Assembly: GCA_031431475.1 (NCBI GenBank)
Contig: JANPDL010000035.1
Span: 124,001 to 188,000, forward strand
Origin: JADCCX01 sp031431475
GTDB taxonomy: Bacteria; Pseudomonadota; Alphaproteobacteria; Rhizobiales; Beijerinckiaceae
Length of the DNA: 64,000 nt
Direction: 5' to 3'
The position numbers were made by a program, and so were the translations under genes. This document shows positions 9,577-17,275 of the stretch, piece by piece. Under the pieces are notes generated by a model, which searched no databases, had not been told where the DNA came from, and saw only the letters and a program-made list of their open reading frames with translations. Position 1 is the first letter of the stretch, and each line of letters begins with the position of its first letter.

Positions 9577-10839
9577 TCAGTCCAGTGCCTGCTCGAAATC
9601 CGCGATCAGGTCTTCGATATCCTCAAGGCCGACGGACAGGCGCAAGGTGCCTTCGGTGATGCCCAGCGTGTCGCGCGTGGCCTGATCGACATTGCGGTGT
9701 GTCGTGGTCGCGGGATGCGCCACCAGAGATTTCACCTCGCCGACATTCACGAGATGCGAGAACAGCTTGAGCTTGGCCGTCGCACGGCTTGCCGCATCGC
9801 GGCCGCCTTTCAGCGTCACCGTATGGATCGAGCCCATGCCATCGGGCAGCAGGGATGACGCCAGATTATGGCGGGGATGGTTGGCCAGGCCCGGATGACT
9901 GACGGCTTCGACCGCCGCATGGTCCTTGAGATAGCGCTGCAATGTCAGCGCGTTCTGGCTGTGGCGCTCCATGCGCAGCGTCAGCGTCTCGCAGCCCGTG
10001 ATCAGCAGGAAAGCGTTGGTGGGCGACAGGCAGGGCCCGAGCTCGCGCATACCGATAATGCGACACGCCGCCGCGAAGGGCCAGCCCGGATATTTTTTCA
10101 TGACCTCGATATTGTCGTAATCCTCGAAGGGCTGCGTGATTGTCGGGAAGCGTCCGTCGATCCAGCTGCTTTTGCCACTGTCGATGATCACGCCGCCGAT
10201 GGCCGTACCGTTGCCGGACATGAACTTGGACGCGGAATGCCAAACAATGTCTGCCCCATGCTCGATGGGGCGCAGCAGCGCCGGTGTTGCCAGCGTTGAA
10301 TCCACCACGAGCGGCACGCGGGCGCTGGTCGCGATCTCGGCCAGTTGCCGCAGGTCAACGACATCGCCCGTGGGATTGATCAGCGCCTCGACGAAGATGC
10401 CCCTGGTGCGCGGTGTCACGGCCTGGCGCACAGCGTCCATGTCATGGGCATCCACCCATGTCACGCGGAGGCCAAACTGCAGCTGGAAGCGTTTCAGCAG
10501 GCCAACAGTGCCGCCAAATACATGCTTTGCAGCGATGACCTCGTCTCCGCTGCGACACAGCGCTGTGAGGATCATCAGCAGCGCAGATTGCCCGGAAGCG
10601 CAGGCGATGGCGGACGCGCCGCCTTCCAGCGCCGCGATCCGCCGCTCGAAGGCTGCGACCGTGGGATTGCCGCTGCGCCCGTAGGCATAGCCCACCCGGT
10701 CCAGTGCAAAGAGATCCGAACCGTGGTCGAGATCATCGAAGACATAGCCGTTCGAATGATAGATCGGCACGGTCCGCGCCCCGGTGGTGGGGTCCGGCGC
10801 GGTGCCTGCGTGAATGGCAAGGGTAGAGAGGTGTATCAA
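9577..10839 (-). CDS. O-acetylhomoserine sulfhydrylase / Cys-Met metabolism PLP enzyme
   Basis: A 420-residue member of the trans-sulfuration PLP family. Features are 'YGRSGNPTVAAFERRIAALEGG' (split: YGRSGNPT and AALEGG), the Asp and Thr around 'VVDSTLATP', and the PLP lysine in 'HSASKFMSGNG'. It lies 8 bp after the stop of a paralogue on the same strand, so the two are probably co-transcribed. The only suitable start is a TTG at 10839, which suggests weaker, coupled translation. It may be an O-acetylhomoserine aminocarboxypropyltransferase; a gamma-synthase or lyase role cannot be excluded. Confidence 0.82.
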   Translation of the reverse strand: MIHLSTLAIHAGTAPDPTTGARTVPIYHSNGYVFDDLDHGSDLFALDRVGYAYGRSGNPTVAAFERRIAALEGGASAIACASGQSALLMILTALCRSGDEVIAAKHVFGGTVGLLKRFQLQFGLRVTWVDAHDMDAVRQAVTPRTRGIFVEALINPTGDVVDLRQLAEIATSARVPLVVDSTLATPALLRPIEHGADIVWHSASKFMSGNGTAIGGVIIDSGKSSWIDGRFPTITQPFEDYDNIEVMKKYPGWPFAAACRIIGMRELGPCLSPTNAFLLITGCETLTLRMERHSQNALTLQRYLKDHAAVEAVSHPGLANHPRHNLASSLLPDGMGSIHTVTLKGGRDAASRATAKLKLFSHLVNVGEVKSLVAHPATTTHRNVDQATRDTLGITEGTLRLSVGLEDIEDLIADFEQALD

Positions 10840-10847
10840 AGGAATGC

Positions 10848-12128
10848 TTAACCTGCCAGCGCCTGATCCAGATCGTCGATCAGATCCGCCGTGTCCTCAA
10901 GCCCGATGGACAACCGCACGACTTCCGGACCTGCGCCCGCAATGCGCCGCTGGTCATCCGTCAACTGGCGGTGCGTCGTGGAAGCCGGGTGGATCACCAG
11001 CGAGCGGGTGTCACCGATGTTGGCGAGATGCGAGAACAGCTTGAGATTGGTCACCAGCTTCACGCCGGCGTCATACCCACCTTTGAGGCCGATGGTGAAG
11101 ACTGCTCCCGCCCCCTTCGGCGTGTAGTGCTTGGCCAGCGCATGGTAGCGGTCACCGGGCAGGCCGGGATAGCTCACCCAGTCGATCAGCGCGTGCTTGG
11201 ACAAATGGGTCGCTACAACCTGCGCATTATCCGAATGGCGCTGCATGCGCAAAGGCAAGGTCTCGATGCCGTTGAGGATCAGGAAAGCGTTGAACGGCGA
11301 CAGCGCCGGTCCCAGATCACGCAGGCCCAGCACCCGGCAGGCGATAGCGAAAGCGAAGGTGCCAAAGGTCTCGCCCAGGATCATGCCGCCGTATTCCGGG
11401 CGGGGCTGCGACAGCGAGGGGTAGCGACCGGATTTGATCCAGTCGAACTTGCCACCATCCACGATGATGCCACCGATGGAATTGCCGTGACCGCCGAGAA
11501 ACTTGGTCAGCGAATGTACGACGATATGCGCGCCATGCTCGAACGGGCGGATCAGGTAAGGCGAGGCCATGGTGTTATCCACGATGAGGGGGATGCCCGC
11601 CTTGTCCGCGATCTTGGCGATGGCCGCGATATCCACAACGACGCCGCCGGGATTGGCAATGGATTCAATGAAGATCGCTTTCGTGCGGGGCGAGATTGCT
11701 TTCTCGAAGGTCGTCAGATCATCCGAATCCGCCCAGACCACGTTCCAGCCAAACTTCTTGTAGGCGTGATTGAACTGGTTGATCGAGCCGCCGTAGAGCT
11801 TCTTGGCCGCGATGAATTCGTCACCGGGTTCCAGCAAAGTGTGGAACACCAGATGCTCCGCTGCGTGACCAGAAGCAACAGCCAGCGCCGCCGTGCCACC
11901 TTCAAGGGCTGCAACGCGCTCTTCCAGAACAGCGCAGGTCGGATTGCCGATGCGGCTGTAGATATTGCCAAAGGCTTGTAGCCCGAACAGCGACGCAGCA
12001 TGGTCCACATCATCGAAAACAAAGGATGATGTTTGGTAGATAGGAGTCGCCCGAGCACCGGTTGCCGGATCAGGCGTTGCGCCCGCGTGGATAGCGAGGG
12101 TGGAAAATCCAGGTTGGCGGGTTGTCAT
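10848..12128 (-). CDS. O-acetylhomoserine aminocarboxypropyltransferase (sulfhydrylase)
   Basis: A 425/426-residue PLP enzyme that condenses O-acetylhomoserine with sulfide to give homocysteine in methionine synthesis. Visible motifs are 'IYSRIGNPTCAVLEERV', 'AALEGGTAALAVASGHAA', 'LIVDNTMASPYLIRP' and the PLP lysine in 'HSLTKFLGGHG'. The insert and length (about 425) fit the MetY-type enzyme better than cystathionine gamma-synthase. ATG 12128 is chosen because AGGAG lies 6 nt upstream; the open frame to 12185 would run into the promoter. It heads the two-gene run with 9577-10839. Confidence 0.87.
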   Translation of the reverse strand: MTTRQPGFSTLAIHAGATPDPATGARATPIYQTSSFVFDDVDHAASLFGLQAFGNIYSRIGNPTCAVLEERVAALEGGTAALAVASGHAAEHLVFHTLLEPGDEFIAAKKLYGGSINQFNHAYKKFGWNVVWADSDDLTTFEKAISPRTKAIFIESIANPGGVVVDIAAIAKIADKAGIPLIVDNTMASPYLIRPFEHGAHIVVHSLTKFLGGHGNSIGGIIVDGGKFDWIKSGRYPSLSQPRPEYGGMILGETFGTFAFAIACRVLGLRDLGPALSPFNAFLILNGIETLPLRMQRHSDNAQVVATHLSKHALIDWVSYPGLPGDRYHALAKHYTPKGAGAVFTIGLKGGYDAGVKLVTNLKLFSHLANIGDTRSLVIHPASTTHRQLTDDQRRIAGAGPEVVRLSIGLEDTADLIDDLDQALAG

Positions 12129-12156
12129 GGCGAACTCCTGTGCAACAGTTCTTGCT

Positions 12157-12185
12157 GAATAAACCGCCGATGTCCGCTTTGTCAA
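12157..12185 (-). promoter_or_regulatory. Sigma-70-type promoter of the sulfhydrylase pair
   Basis: On the minus strand TTGACA (plus 12185-12180) is followed after 17 bp by TTATTC (12162-12157), a good -35/-10 spacing for RpoD. It lies 28 bp before the start at 12128. I see no SAM-II riboswitch in the leader. Confidence 0.6.
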
Positions 12186-12286
12186 CCATATCGTTCTTTA
12201 AAAAGGACGAAAAGCATTCCGCTGATCCAGCGCATTCACCTGCTCGTGACGGTCTGTGATTGGCGTCGCGGACGTGCAATCATTAC

Positions 12287-13195
12287 ATGGCATTCGTCAA
12301 CGGAGAGGCCGAACCCGTGCTGCCATGGAATACCCGCACAGGAGAGTTTTCGCCGCTGAAACTTTCCGTTTTCGTCTACACGCTCGTCCCGCTCACGTGG
12401 CTTGCCGTGCAGGCCGCGAATGGCTGGCTGGGCTCCAAGCCTTTGACCGAAGCCATCCACCAGAGCGGTGACTGGGCCGTGCGCTTTCTGCTGATGTCGC
12501 TGGCGATCACGCCACTGCGATACGTCGGCAATTGGCCGAAGCTCATTCTTGTGCGCCGGATGCTCGGGCTTACAGCACTGGGGTACGCTCTGCTGCATCT
12601 TACGCTCTACATCGCGCTGGAAGCTTTCAACCTCGGCAAGGTTGCAAGCGAGATCTTCTTGCGGACCTATCTCACCATCGGCTTCGCGGCGCTGCTCGGG
12701 CTCATCGCGCTCGGCGTGACATCCACCGATCGCATGATCCGGCGGCTGGGCGGCCTGCGCTGGAACCGGTTGCATTCCATCGTTTATGCACTTGCCGTTT
12801 TGGCGCTGGTGCATTTTGCCATGCAGAAGAAGCTCGATATCTCGGAACCCGCGCTCGTCGCCGGGTTCTTTCTCTGGCTCATGGGATTCAGGCTGCTGCG
12901 CAAGCGGGAATGGTCGACAGGACCACTTTCGCTTATCGGGCTTGCGGTCACCGCCTGGCTTCTGACCGTGATCGTGGAAGCGGGCTGGTACGCGACCATG
13001 ACAGGTGTCAACGCACAGCGTATTCTGTGGGCCAATCTCGACTTTGAATATGTTATCCGCCCGGCCTGGTGGGTGCTGGCTGCGGGATTTGCCATGGCAG
13101 CACTTGCCCAGATCCGCAGCCGTGCCGCACCCAAACGCACCCGCCGTGCGACGCCTGAGACGCTTGCGCAATCCGCTTCATCACCCCAAATCTGA
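12287..13195 (+). CDS. msrQ: Heme-binding membrane subunit MsrQ (YedZ)
   Basis: A 302-residue inner-membrane protein with about six hydrophobic segments between residues 20 and 280 and heme-ligand histidines in 'LLHLTLYIALE', 'NRLHSIVYALAVLALVHFA'. It matches the MsrQ/YedZ ferric-reductase-like family, which feeds electrons to the periplasmic molybdopterin methionine sulfoxide reductase MsrP. No msrP gene is visible in the window. ATG 12287 is preferred over the upstream TTG at 12260, since the N-terminal region before the first membrane segment then has normal length. msrB follows 17 bp downstream. Confidence 0.85.
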   Translation: MAFVNGEAEPVLPWNTRTGEFSPLKLSVFVYTLVPLTWLAVQAANGWLGSKPLTEAIHQSGDWAVRFLLMSLAITPLRYVGNWPKLILVRRMLGLTALGYALLHLTLYIALEAFNLGKVASEIFLRTYLTIGFAALLGLIALGVTSTDRMIRRLGGLRWNRLHSIVYALAVLALVHFAMQKKLDISEPALVAGFFLWLMGFRLLRKREWSTGPLSLIGLAVTAWLLTVIVEAGWYATMTGVNAQRILWANLDFEYVIRPAWWVLAAGFAMAALAQIRSRAAPKRTRRATPETLAQSASSPQI

Positions 13196-13212
13196 CGACA
13201 CAGGAGCCAGCC

Positions 13213-13653
13213 ATGTTCAATTTCCTCAAGTCAGGCGCTGACAAGACCGACACCGCCAAGACCTTCCCCGTCACCAAGACCGATGCGGAATGGCGGCATC
13301 TGCTGACGCCGGAGCAATACGACGTGCTGCGCGGCCATGGCACCGAACGCGCCGGCAGCTGCGCCCTCAACTACGAGAAGCGCGCAGGCACCTTCAGCTG
13401 CGCAGGGTGCGGGCAGGCGCTTTTTGTCGCAGGCAAGAAATTCGAGAGCGGCACGGGCTGGCCCAGCTTCGATCAGCCGGTAGCGGGGTCTGTCGAAACC
13501 ACGGTCGACCGCAAGTTCGGAATGACCCGCACCGAGGTGCATTGCAGCAATTGCGGTGGCCATCTCGGCCATGTCTTCCCGGATGGCCCGCCACCGACGG
13601 GCCAGCGCTATTGCATCAACGGCGTGGCGCTGGATTTCAAACCGGCGGAGTAA
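13213..13653 (+). CDS. msrB: Peptide-methionine (R)-S-oxide reductase MsrB
   Basis: A 146-residue cytosolic repair enzyme that reduces methionine-R-sulfoxide. The structural zinc is held by two CxxC pairs, Cys63/Cys66 ('FSCAGCGQ') and Cys111/Cys114 ('CSNCGGHLGH'), and the catalytic residue is Cys134 in 'QRYCINGVAL' (a cysteine, not selenocysteine). 'GTGWPSFDQP' is also diagnostic. The ATG at 13213 has CAGGAGCC upstream. It follows msrQ closely on the same strand, grouping two repair functions. Confidence 0.95.
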   Translation: MFNFLKSGADKTDTAKTFPVTKTDAEWRHLLTPEQYDVLRGHGTERAGSCALNYEKRAGTFSCAGCGQALFVAGKKFESGTGWPSFDQPVAGSVETTVDRKFGMTRTEVHCSNCGGHLGHVFPDGPPPTGQRYCINGVALDFKPAE

Positions 13654-13656
13654 GCC

Positions 13657-14679
13657 CTACCGCGCCAGTTCCTTGCGGACCAGTGAGGCTCCCTTGGCCA
13701 GTGCCGCCAGCTTGCCATAGGCGACAGCGCTGGACATCGGGGCCATTCCGCAATTGGTGCACGGAAGCAGCTTCTCGGGCGCGACATAGGCCATCGCGGC
13801 GCGGATCGTGGAAGCGACTTCTTCCGGCGTCTCGATGGCATCGCTCGCGACATCAATCGCGCCGACCAGCACATCCTTGCCTTCGAGCAATCTGATCAGC
13901 TCCAGCGGCACTTTCGAGTTGCGACACTCCAGCGAAACCTGCTGGATCGTGCTTTTGCGGATCGCCGGGAAAGTATCCTCGTAGTGCCGCCAGCTGTCGC
14001 CGAGCGTCGCCTTCCAGTCGATATTGGCCTTGATGCCGTAGCCATAGCAGATGTGGACGGCGGTTGTGCAGGTCAGGCCCTCAGCAGCGCGTTCGAGACA
14101 AGCGATGCCCCAGTCCGGCACCTCCTTCATATAGACGTTGAAGGCGGGCTCATCGAACTGCACGACATCCACACCCAGCGCCTGCAATTCCTTCGCCTCC
14201 TCGTTGAGAACGGCGGCAAAAGCCATGGCGAGATCTTCGCGGCGGCCATAATGCTCGTCGGCGATGGTGTCGACGATGGTCATCGGGCCAGGCAGGGTGA
14301 ACTTGAGCTTGCGTGTCGTATGCGCACGGGCGGCGGCAGCTTCCATGGAATGGACCGGCCCCTTGCGCCGGATCGCGCCAACAACGGTGGGCACTTCTGC
14401 CTTGTAGCGGTTGTTACGGATGCCCATCAGCGTCTTCTTGGCGAAATCGATACCGTCGAGATTGGCCAGAAAGCCGTGCACAAAATGCACCCGCGCCTGC
14501 TCGCCGTCGCCGACGATATCGATGCCCGCATCCTCCTGCAGCTTCACCGCGAGAATAGTGGCATCACGCTTGCCCTCCTCCAGAGCCGCGCCTTCCAGCC
14601 GCCAAGGCGCCCAGAGTTTCTCGGGCTCCGCCAGCCAAAGTGGTTTCGGCAAGGAGCCTGCGATGGTCGTCTGGAGCAT
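13657..14679 (-). CDS. Short MetE-like methionine synthase (cobalamin-independent, C-terminal domain only)
   Basis: A 340-residue protein resembling the catalytic C-terminal barrel of MetE, without the N-terminal duplicated barrel of the ~750-residue enzyme. Zinc-site and substrate segments are visible: 'HICYGYGIKANIDW', 'VSLECRNSKVP' and 'LLPCTNCGMAP'. Core-MetE proteins of this size can make methionine, some with unusual methyl donors; a MesX-like partner is not seen here. ATG 14679 is chosen because the sequence 'MLQTTIAGSLPKP' is the family N-terminus. It begins 8 bp after the permease stop, so it is probably co-transcribed with the upstream ABC genes. Confidence 0.75.
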   Translation of the reverse strand: MLQTTIAGSLPKPLWLAEPEKLWAPWRLEGAALEEGKRDATILAVKLQEDAGIDIVGDGEQARVHFVHGFLANLDGIDFAKKTLMGIRNNRYKAEVPTVVGAIRRKGPVHSMEAAAARAHTTRKLKFTLPGPMTIVDTIADEHYGRREDLAMAFAAVLNEEAKELQALGVDVVQFDEPAFNVYMKEVPDWGIACLERAAEGLTCTTAVHICYGYGIKANIDWKATLGDSWRHYEDTFPAIRKSTIQQVSLECRNSKVPLELIRLLEGKDVLVGAIDVASDAIETPEEVASTIRAAMAYVAPEKLLPCTNCGMAPMSSAVAYGKLAALAKGASLVRKELAR

Positions 14680-14687
14680 AGTACTTC

Positions 14688-15464
14688 CTATTGCATCAAT
14701 TCGCCGCGGAAGGCCCAGCGGGTCATCCGCCGCTCGATCAACGCGCAAACCGCATACATCAGTACACCCATAATGGCGATGGCGAACAGGCCAGCAAAAG
14801 TTGTTGCTGTGTCATTGCGTGCGCCTGCCGAGAGCATGAGGAAGCCGATGCCCCGGTTGCCGCCTACAGTCTCGGAGATCACCGAACCGATGAAAGCCAG
14901 CGTGATCGCCACCTTCAGGCTGCCAAAGAGATAGGGCATGGTACGCGGGATACCAATCTTGGTCAGCGTATCCCAGCGCGAGGCACCAAGCGAGCGCATG
15001 ACGTCCTGCAATTCCGGCTCGATGGTCGCCAGACCCGTCGCCACGTTCACGACGATGGGAAAGAACGAAATCACGAACGCCGTGATGATGGCGGGCAATG
15101 CTCCCACACCCAGCCAGATCATCAGGATGGGCACGATCGCCACCTTGGGTACTGCGTTGAAGGCGATCAGCAGCGGATAAAGCCCGGCATAGACAAAGGG
15201 CGAGGCTCCAACGGCGAGGCCCAGCAACAGGCCGAAGACAATGGCGAGAAAGAAGCCTGCCATCGTGGTCCACAGCGTTTCAAGACAGAAGCGCAGCAGG
15301 ATATCGGCCCGATAGACCATTACCTCGAAAATGCGGGTGGGTCGCGGCAGCACAATCTCCTGCACGCCGAAGCCGATGCAGGATAATTCCCAGACTAGCA
15401 GCAATCCGCCCATCACCGCCCATGGCATGATGGCCTTGATGATATCGCTCTGGCGTTGCGTCAT
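14688..15464 (-). CDS. ABC transporter permease (SsuC/TauC/ThiX type)
   Basis: A 258-residue inner-membrane permease with about six hydrophobic helices and the EAA loop visible as 'DVMRSLGASRWDTLTKIGIP'. It belongs to the nitrate/sulfonate/taurine/pyrimidine-type permease group that pairs with NMT1/THI5-like binding proteins. Such a binding protein lies 37 bp upstream. No ATPase gene occurs in this cluster, so the ATP-binding subunit must be encoded elsewhere or shared. Substrate is unknown; the upp/URC4 context suggests a pyrimidine. Confidence 0.85.
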   Translation of the reverse strand: MTQRQSDIIKAIMPWAVMGGLLLVWELSCIGFGVQEIVLPRPTRIFEVMVYRADILLRFCLETLWTTMAGFFLAIVFGLLLGLAVGASPFVYAGLYPLLIAFNAVPKVAIVPILMIWLGVGALPAIITAFVISFFPIVVNVATGLATIEPELQDVMRSLGASRWDTLTKIGIPRTMPYLFGSLKVAITLAFIGSVISETVGGNRGIGFLMLSAGARNDTATTFAGLFAIAIMGVLMYAVCALIERRMTRWAFRGELMQ

Positions 15465-15501
15465 GGGGTTTTCCGTCTCCCGCTTGATGGAGAGGGAAAG
15501 A

Positions 15502-16521
15502 TTACTGCATCATTCGCTCCGCCTTCGCAGGCAGGAACTGGTTGGTGAACACCTTGTCCACTGCGGGCGCTGCGGGCAACCCGAAGGCATCGGCCACATC
15601 CTTCACCGAGCGTGCGAAGCGTGCGGGGTCGACATCACCCAGCCCGTTAGCCTTCACCCACGGCGTCAGCACATTGGTGGTGAGCGAGAGCTGCAGGCGC
15701 TCCATTTCCAGCTTGTCGTCGATCAGCGGATCACGCTTCTTGGCAGCAGCAATACCGAGCGCCGGATTGGCGATGACTTCCTTCCAGGCCTTCACAGTGG
15801 CGCGCAGGAACCCCTGCACAGCGGCCGGGTTCTTGGCCATTTCGGGCGAGATGATGATGCCGTTGCCGTACACATCCATACCCGCTTCGCTATAGCGGAT
15901 GGCGACGATGTCATCCGGGTTCACACCCCGCGCCTTGAGGTCGAGGAACGACGAGAAATAATGGCCAGAGATAAAATCCACCGTGCCGTTGACAAGGCTG
16001 GCCTCGCGCAGTTGCGGCGTCAGGTTCACATGCTCTACCTTGGCCTTGTCGATACCGGTCTTCTTGGCGAACGCCGGAAACAGGCGGAACGAGGCATCGA
16101 ACACAGGCGCGCCGAGTTTCTTGCCCTCAAGGTCCTTGGCTGTCCTGATGCCGCTCTTCTTCAAGGCATAGACACCAAAGGGCGGGAAATCATAGGCCAT
16201 GAACACGCATAGCACTTCCTTGCCCTCGTTCTTGGCGTTATACTCAATGACCGAATTCACATCGGCAAAACCGATCTGGTACGCACCGGACGCCACGCGC
16301 TGCACGGCACCGGCAGACCCCTGTCCCGGGTCCATGCTCACATCAAGGCCCTCGGCCTTGTAGTAGCCCTTGTCGAGCGCCACCAGAAACGGCGCGGTCG
16401 GTCCCTGAAACACCCAGTCCAGGGTGAATTTGATCGAGGTCTGGGCTTGCGCGGGCAAGGTCACAAAGACCAGGCTGGCGGATGCGGCGAGGGCAGCAAA
16501 GATGCGGCGGCTGAAAGTCAT
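15502..16521 (-). CDS. NMT1/THI5-like ABC substrate-binding protein
   Basis: A 339-residue periplasmic binding protein. It has a signal peptide ('AASASLVFVTLPAQAQ', cleavage near residue 27) and the family opening 'KFTLDWVFQGPTAPF' followed by 'YYKAEGLDVSM' and 'GFADVNSVIEYN'. ATG 16521 has GGGAGGAG six bases upstream. The THI5-like group includes thiamine-precursor (HMP) and other pyrimidine or sulfonate binding proteins; the neighbouring uracil genes make a pyrimidine ligand plausible. No TPP riboswitch is seen in the 84-bp leader. Confidence 0.85.
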   Translation of the reverse strand: MTFSRRIFAALAASASLVFVTLPAQAQTSIKFTLDWVFQGPTAPFLVALDKGYYKAEGLDVSMDPGQGSAGAVQRVASGAYQIGFADVNSVIEYNAKNEGKEVLCVFMAYDFPPFGVYALKKSGIRTAKDLEGKKLGAPVFDASFRLFPAFAKKTGIDKAKVEHVNLTPQLREASLVNGTVDFISGHYFSSFLDLKARGVNPDDIVAIRYSEAGMDVYGNGIIISPEMAKNPAAVQGFLRATVKAWKEVIANPALGIAAAKKRDPLIDDKLEMERLQLSLTTNVLTPWVKANGLGDVDPARFARSVKDVADAFGLPAAPAVDKVFTNQFLPAKAERMMQ

Positions 16522-16605
16522 GATGGCTCCTCCCGAAGAGTGGTTTATTTCTTTCACAGCCAGCAAAAATGATGCCACGTCAAGCGGATTGGCGGGCATT
16601 GCGCA

Positions 16606-17250
16606 CTACTTCGTGCCGTACATCCGGTCACCGGCATCGCCGAGTCCCGGCACGATATAGCCGTGATCGTTCAGATGGCTGTCGATAGCCGCCGTGAAGA
16701 TCATGACATCGGGATGCTCGGCGCGCAGCTTGGCGATGCCTTCGGGTGCTGCCAGCAGGCAGACGAAGCGCAGATCCTTTGCCCCGCGTTCCTTCAGCCG
16801 GTCGATGGCGGCGGTGGCGGAATTGGCGGTCGCCAGCATGGGATCGAGCACGATCACCTGCCTGTCCGCGATATCCGGCGGCGCCTTGAAATAATACTCC
16901 ACAGCCTGCAGCGTTTTCGGGTCACGGTAAAGGCCGATATGGGCCACGCGAGCCGAAGGCACCAGTTCCAGCATGCCGTCGAGAAAAGCCGTGCCAGCGC
17001 GCAGGATGGGCGCAAATACCAGCTTCTTGCCCGCGATCACCGGAGCCTGCATCGGCTCGATCGGCGTCTCGATGGCGCGCAATTCCAGTGGTAGGTCGCG
17101 CGTCACCTCGTAGCACAGCAGAATCCCGATCTCGTTCATGAGCTGGCGAAAGGAATAGGTCGAGCGTTGCTTGTCGCGCATCAGGGTCAGCTTGTGCTGC
17201 ACCAGCGGGTGATCCACCACAATCACGCCGGGCTGAACTTCCTTGGCCAT
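16606..17250 (-). CDS. upp: Uracil phosphoribosyltransferase
   Basis: A 214-residue enzyme that joins uracil and PRPP to give UMP. Family signatures are 'LVFAPILRAGTAFLDG', the PRPP-binding 'VIVLDPMLATANSATAAI' and the uracil-binding C-terminus 'DSHLNDHGYIVPGLGDAG'. It starts 25 bp after URC4, and this pairing matches the URC uracil catabolic pathway, where a UPRTase (URC6 in yeast) is needed, rather than simple salvage. Confidence 0.93.
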   Translation of the reverse strand: MAKEVQPGVIVVDHPLVQHKLTLMRDKQRSTYSFRQLMNEIGILLCYEVTRDLPLELRAIETPIEPMQAPVIAGKKLVFAPILRAGTAFLDGMLELVPSARVAHIGLYRDPKTLQAVEYYFKAPPDIADRQVIVLDPMLATANSATAAIDRLKERGAKDLRFVCLLAAPEGIAKLRAEHPDVMIFTAAIDSHLNDHGYIVPGLGDAGDRMYGTK

Positions 17251-17275
17251 CGTCTTTTACCTCAATTGTTACGTG

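Noticed and set aside
12129..12260. A SAM-II riboswitch upstream of the sulfhydrylase gene, as in other alphaproteobacterial methionine genes.
   Set aside because: The leader shows a normal promoter but none of the conserved SAM-II sequence.
13213..13653. MsrB as a selenoprotein.
   Set aside because: The catalytic position is a cysteine codon (Cys134).
16522..16605. A TPP riboswitch in front of the THI5-like binding protein.
   Set aside because: The 84-bp leader lacks the TPP-binding core motifs.
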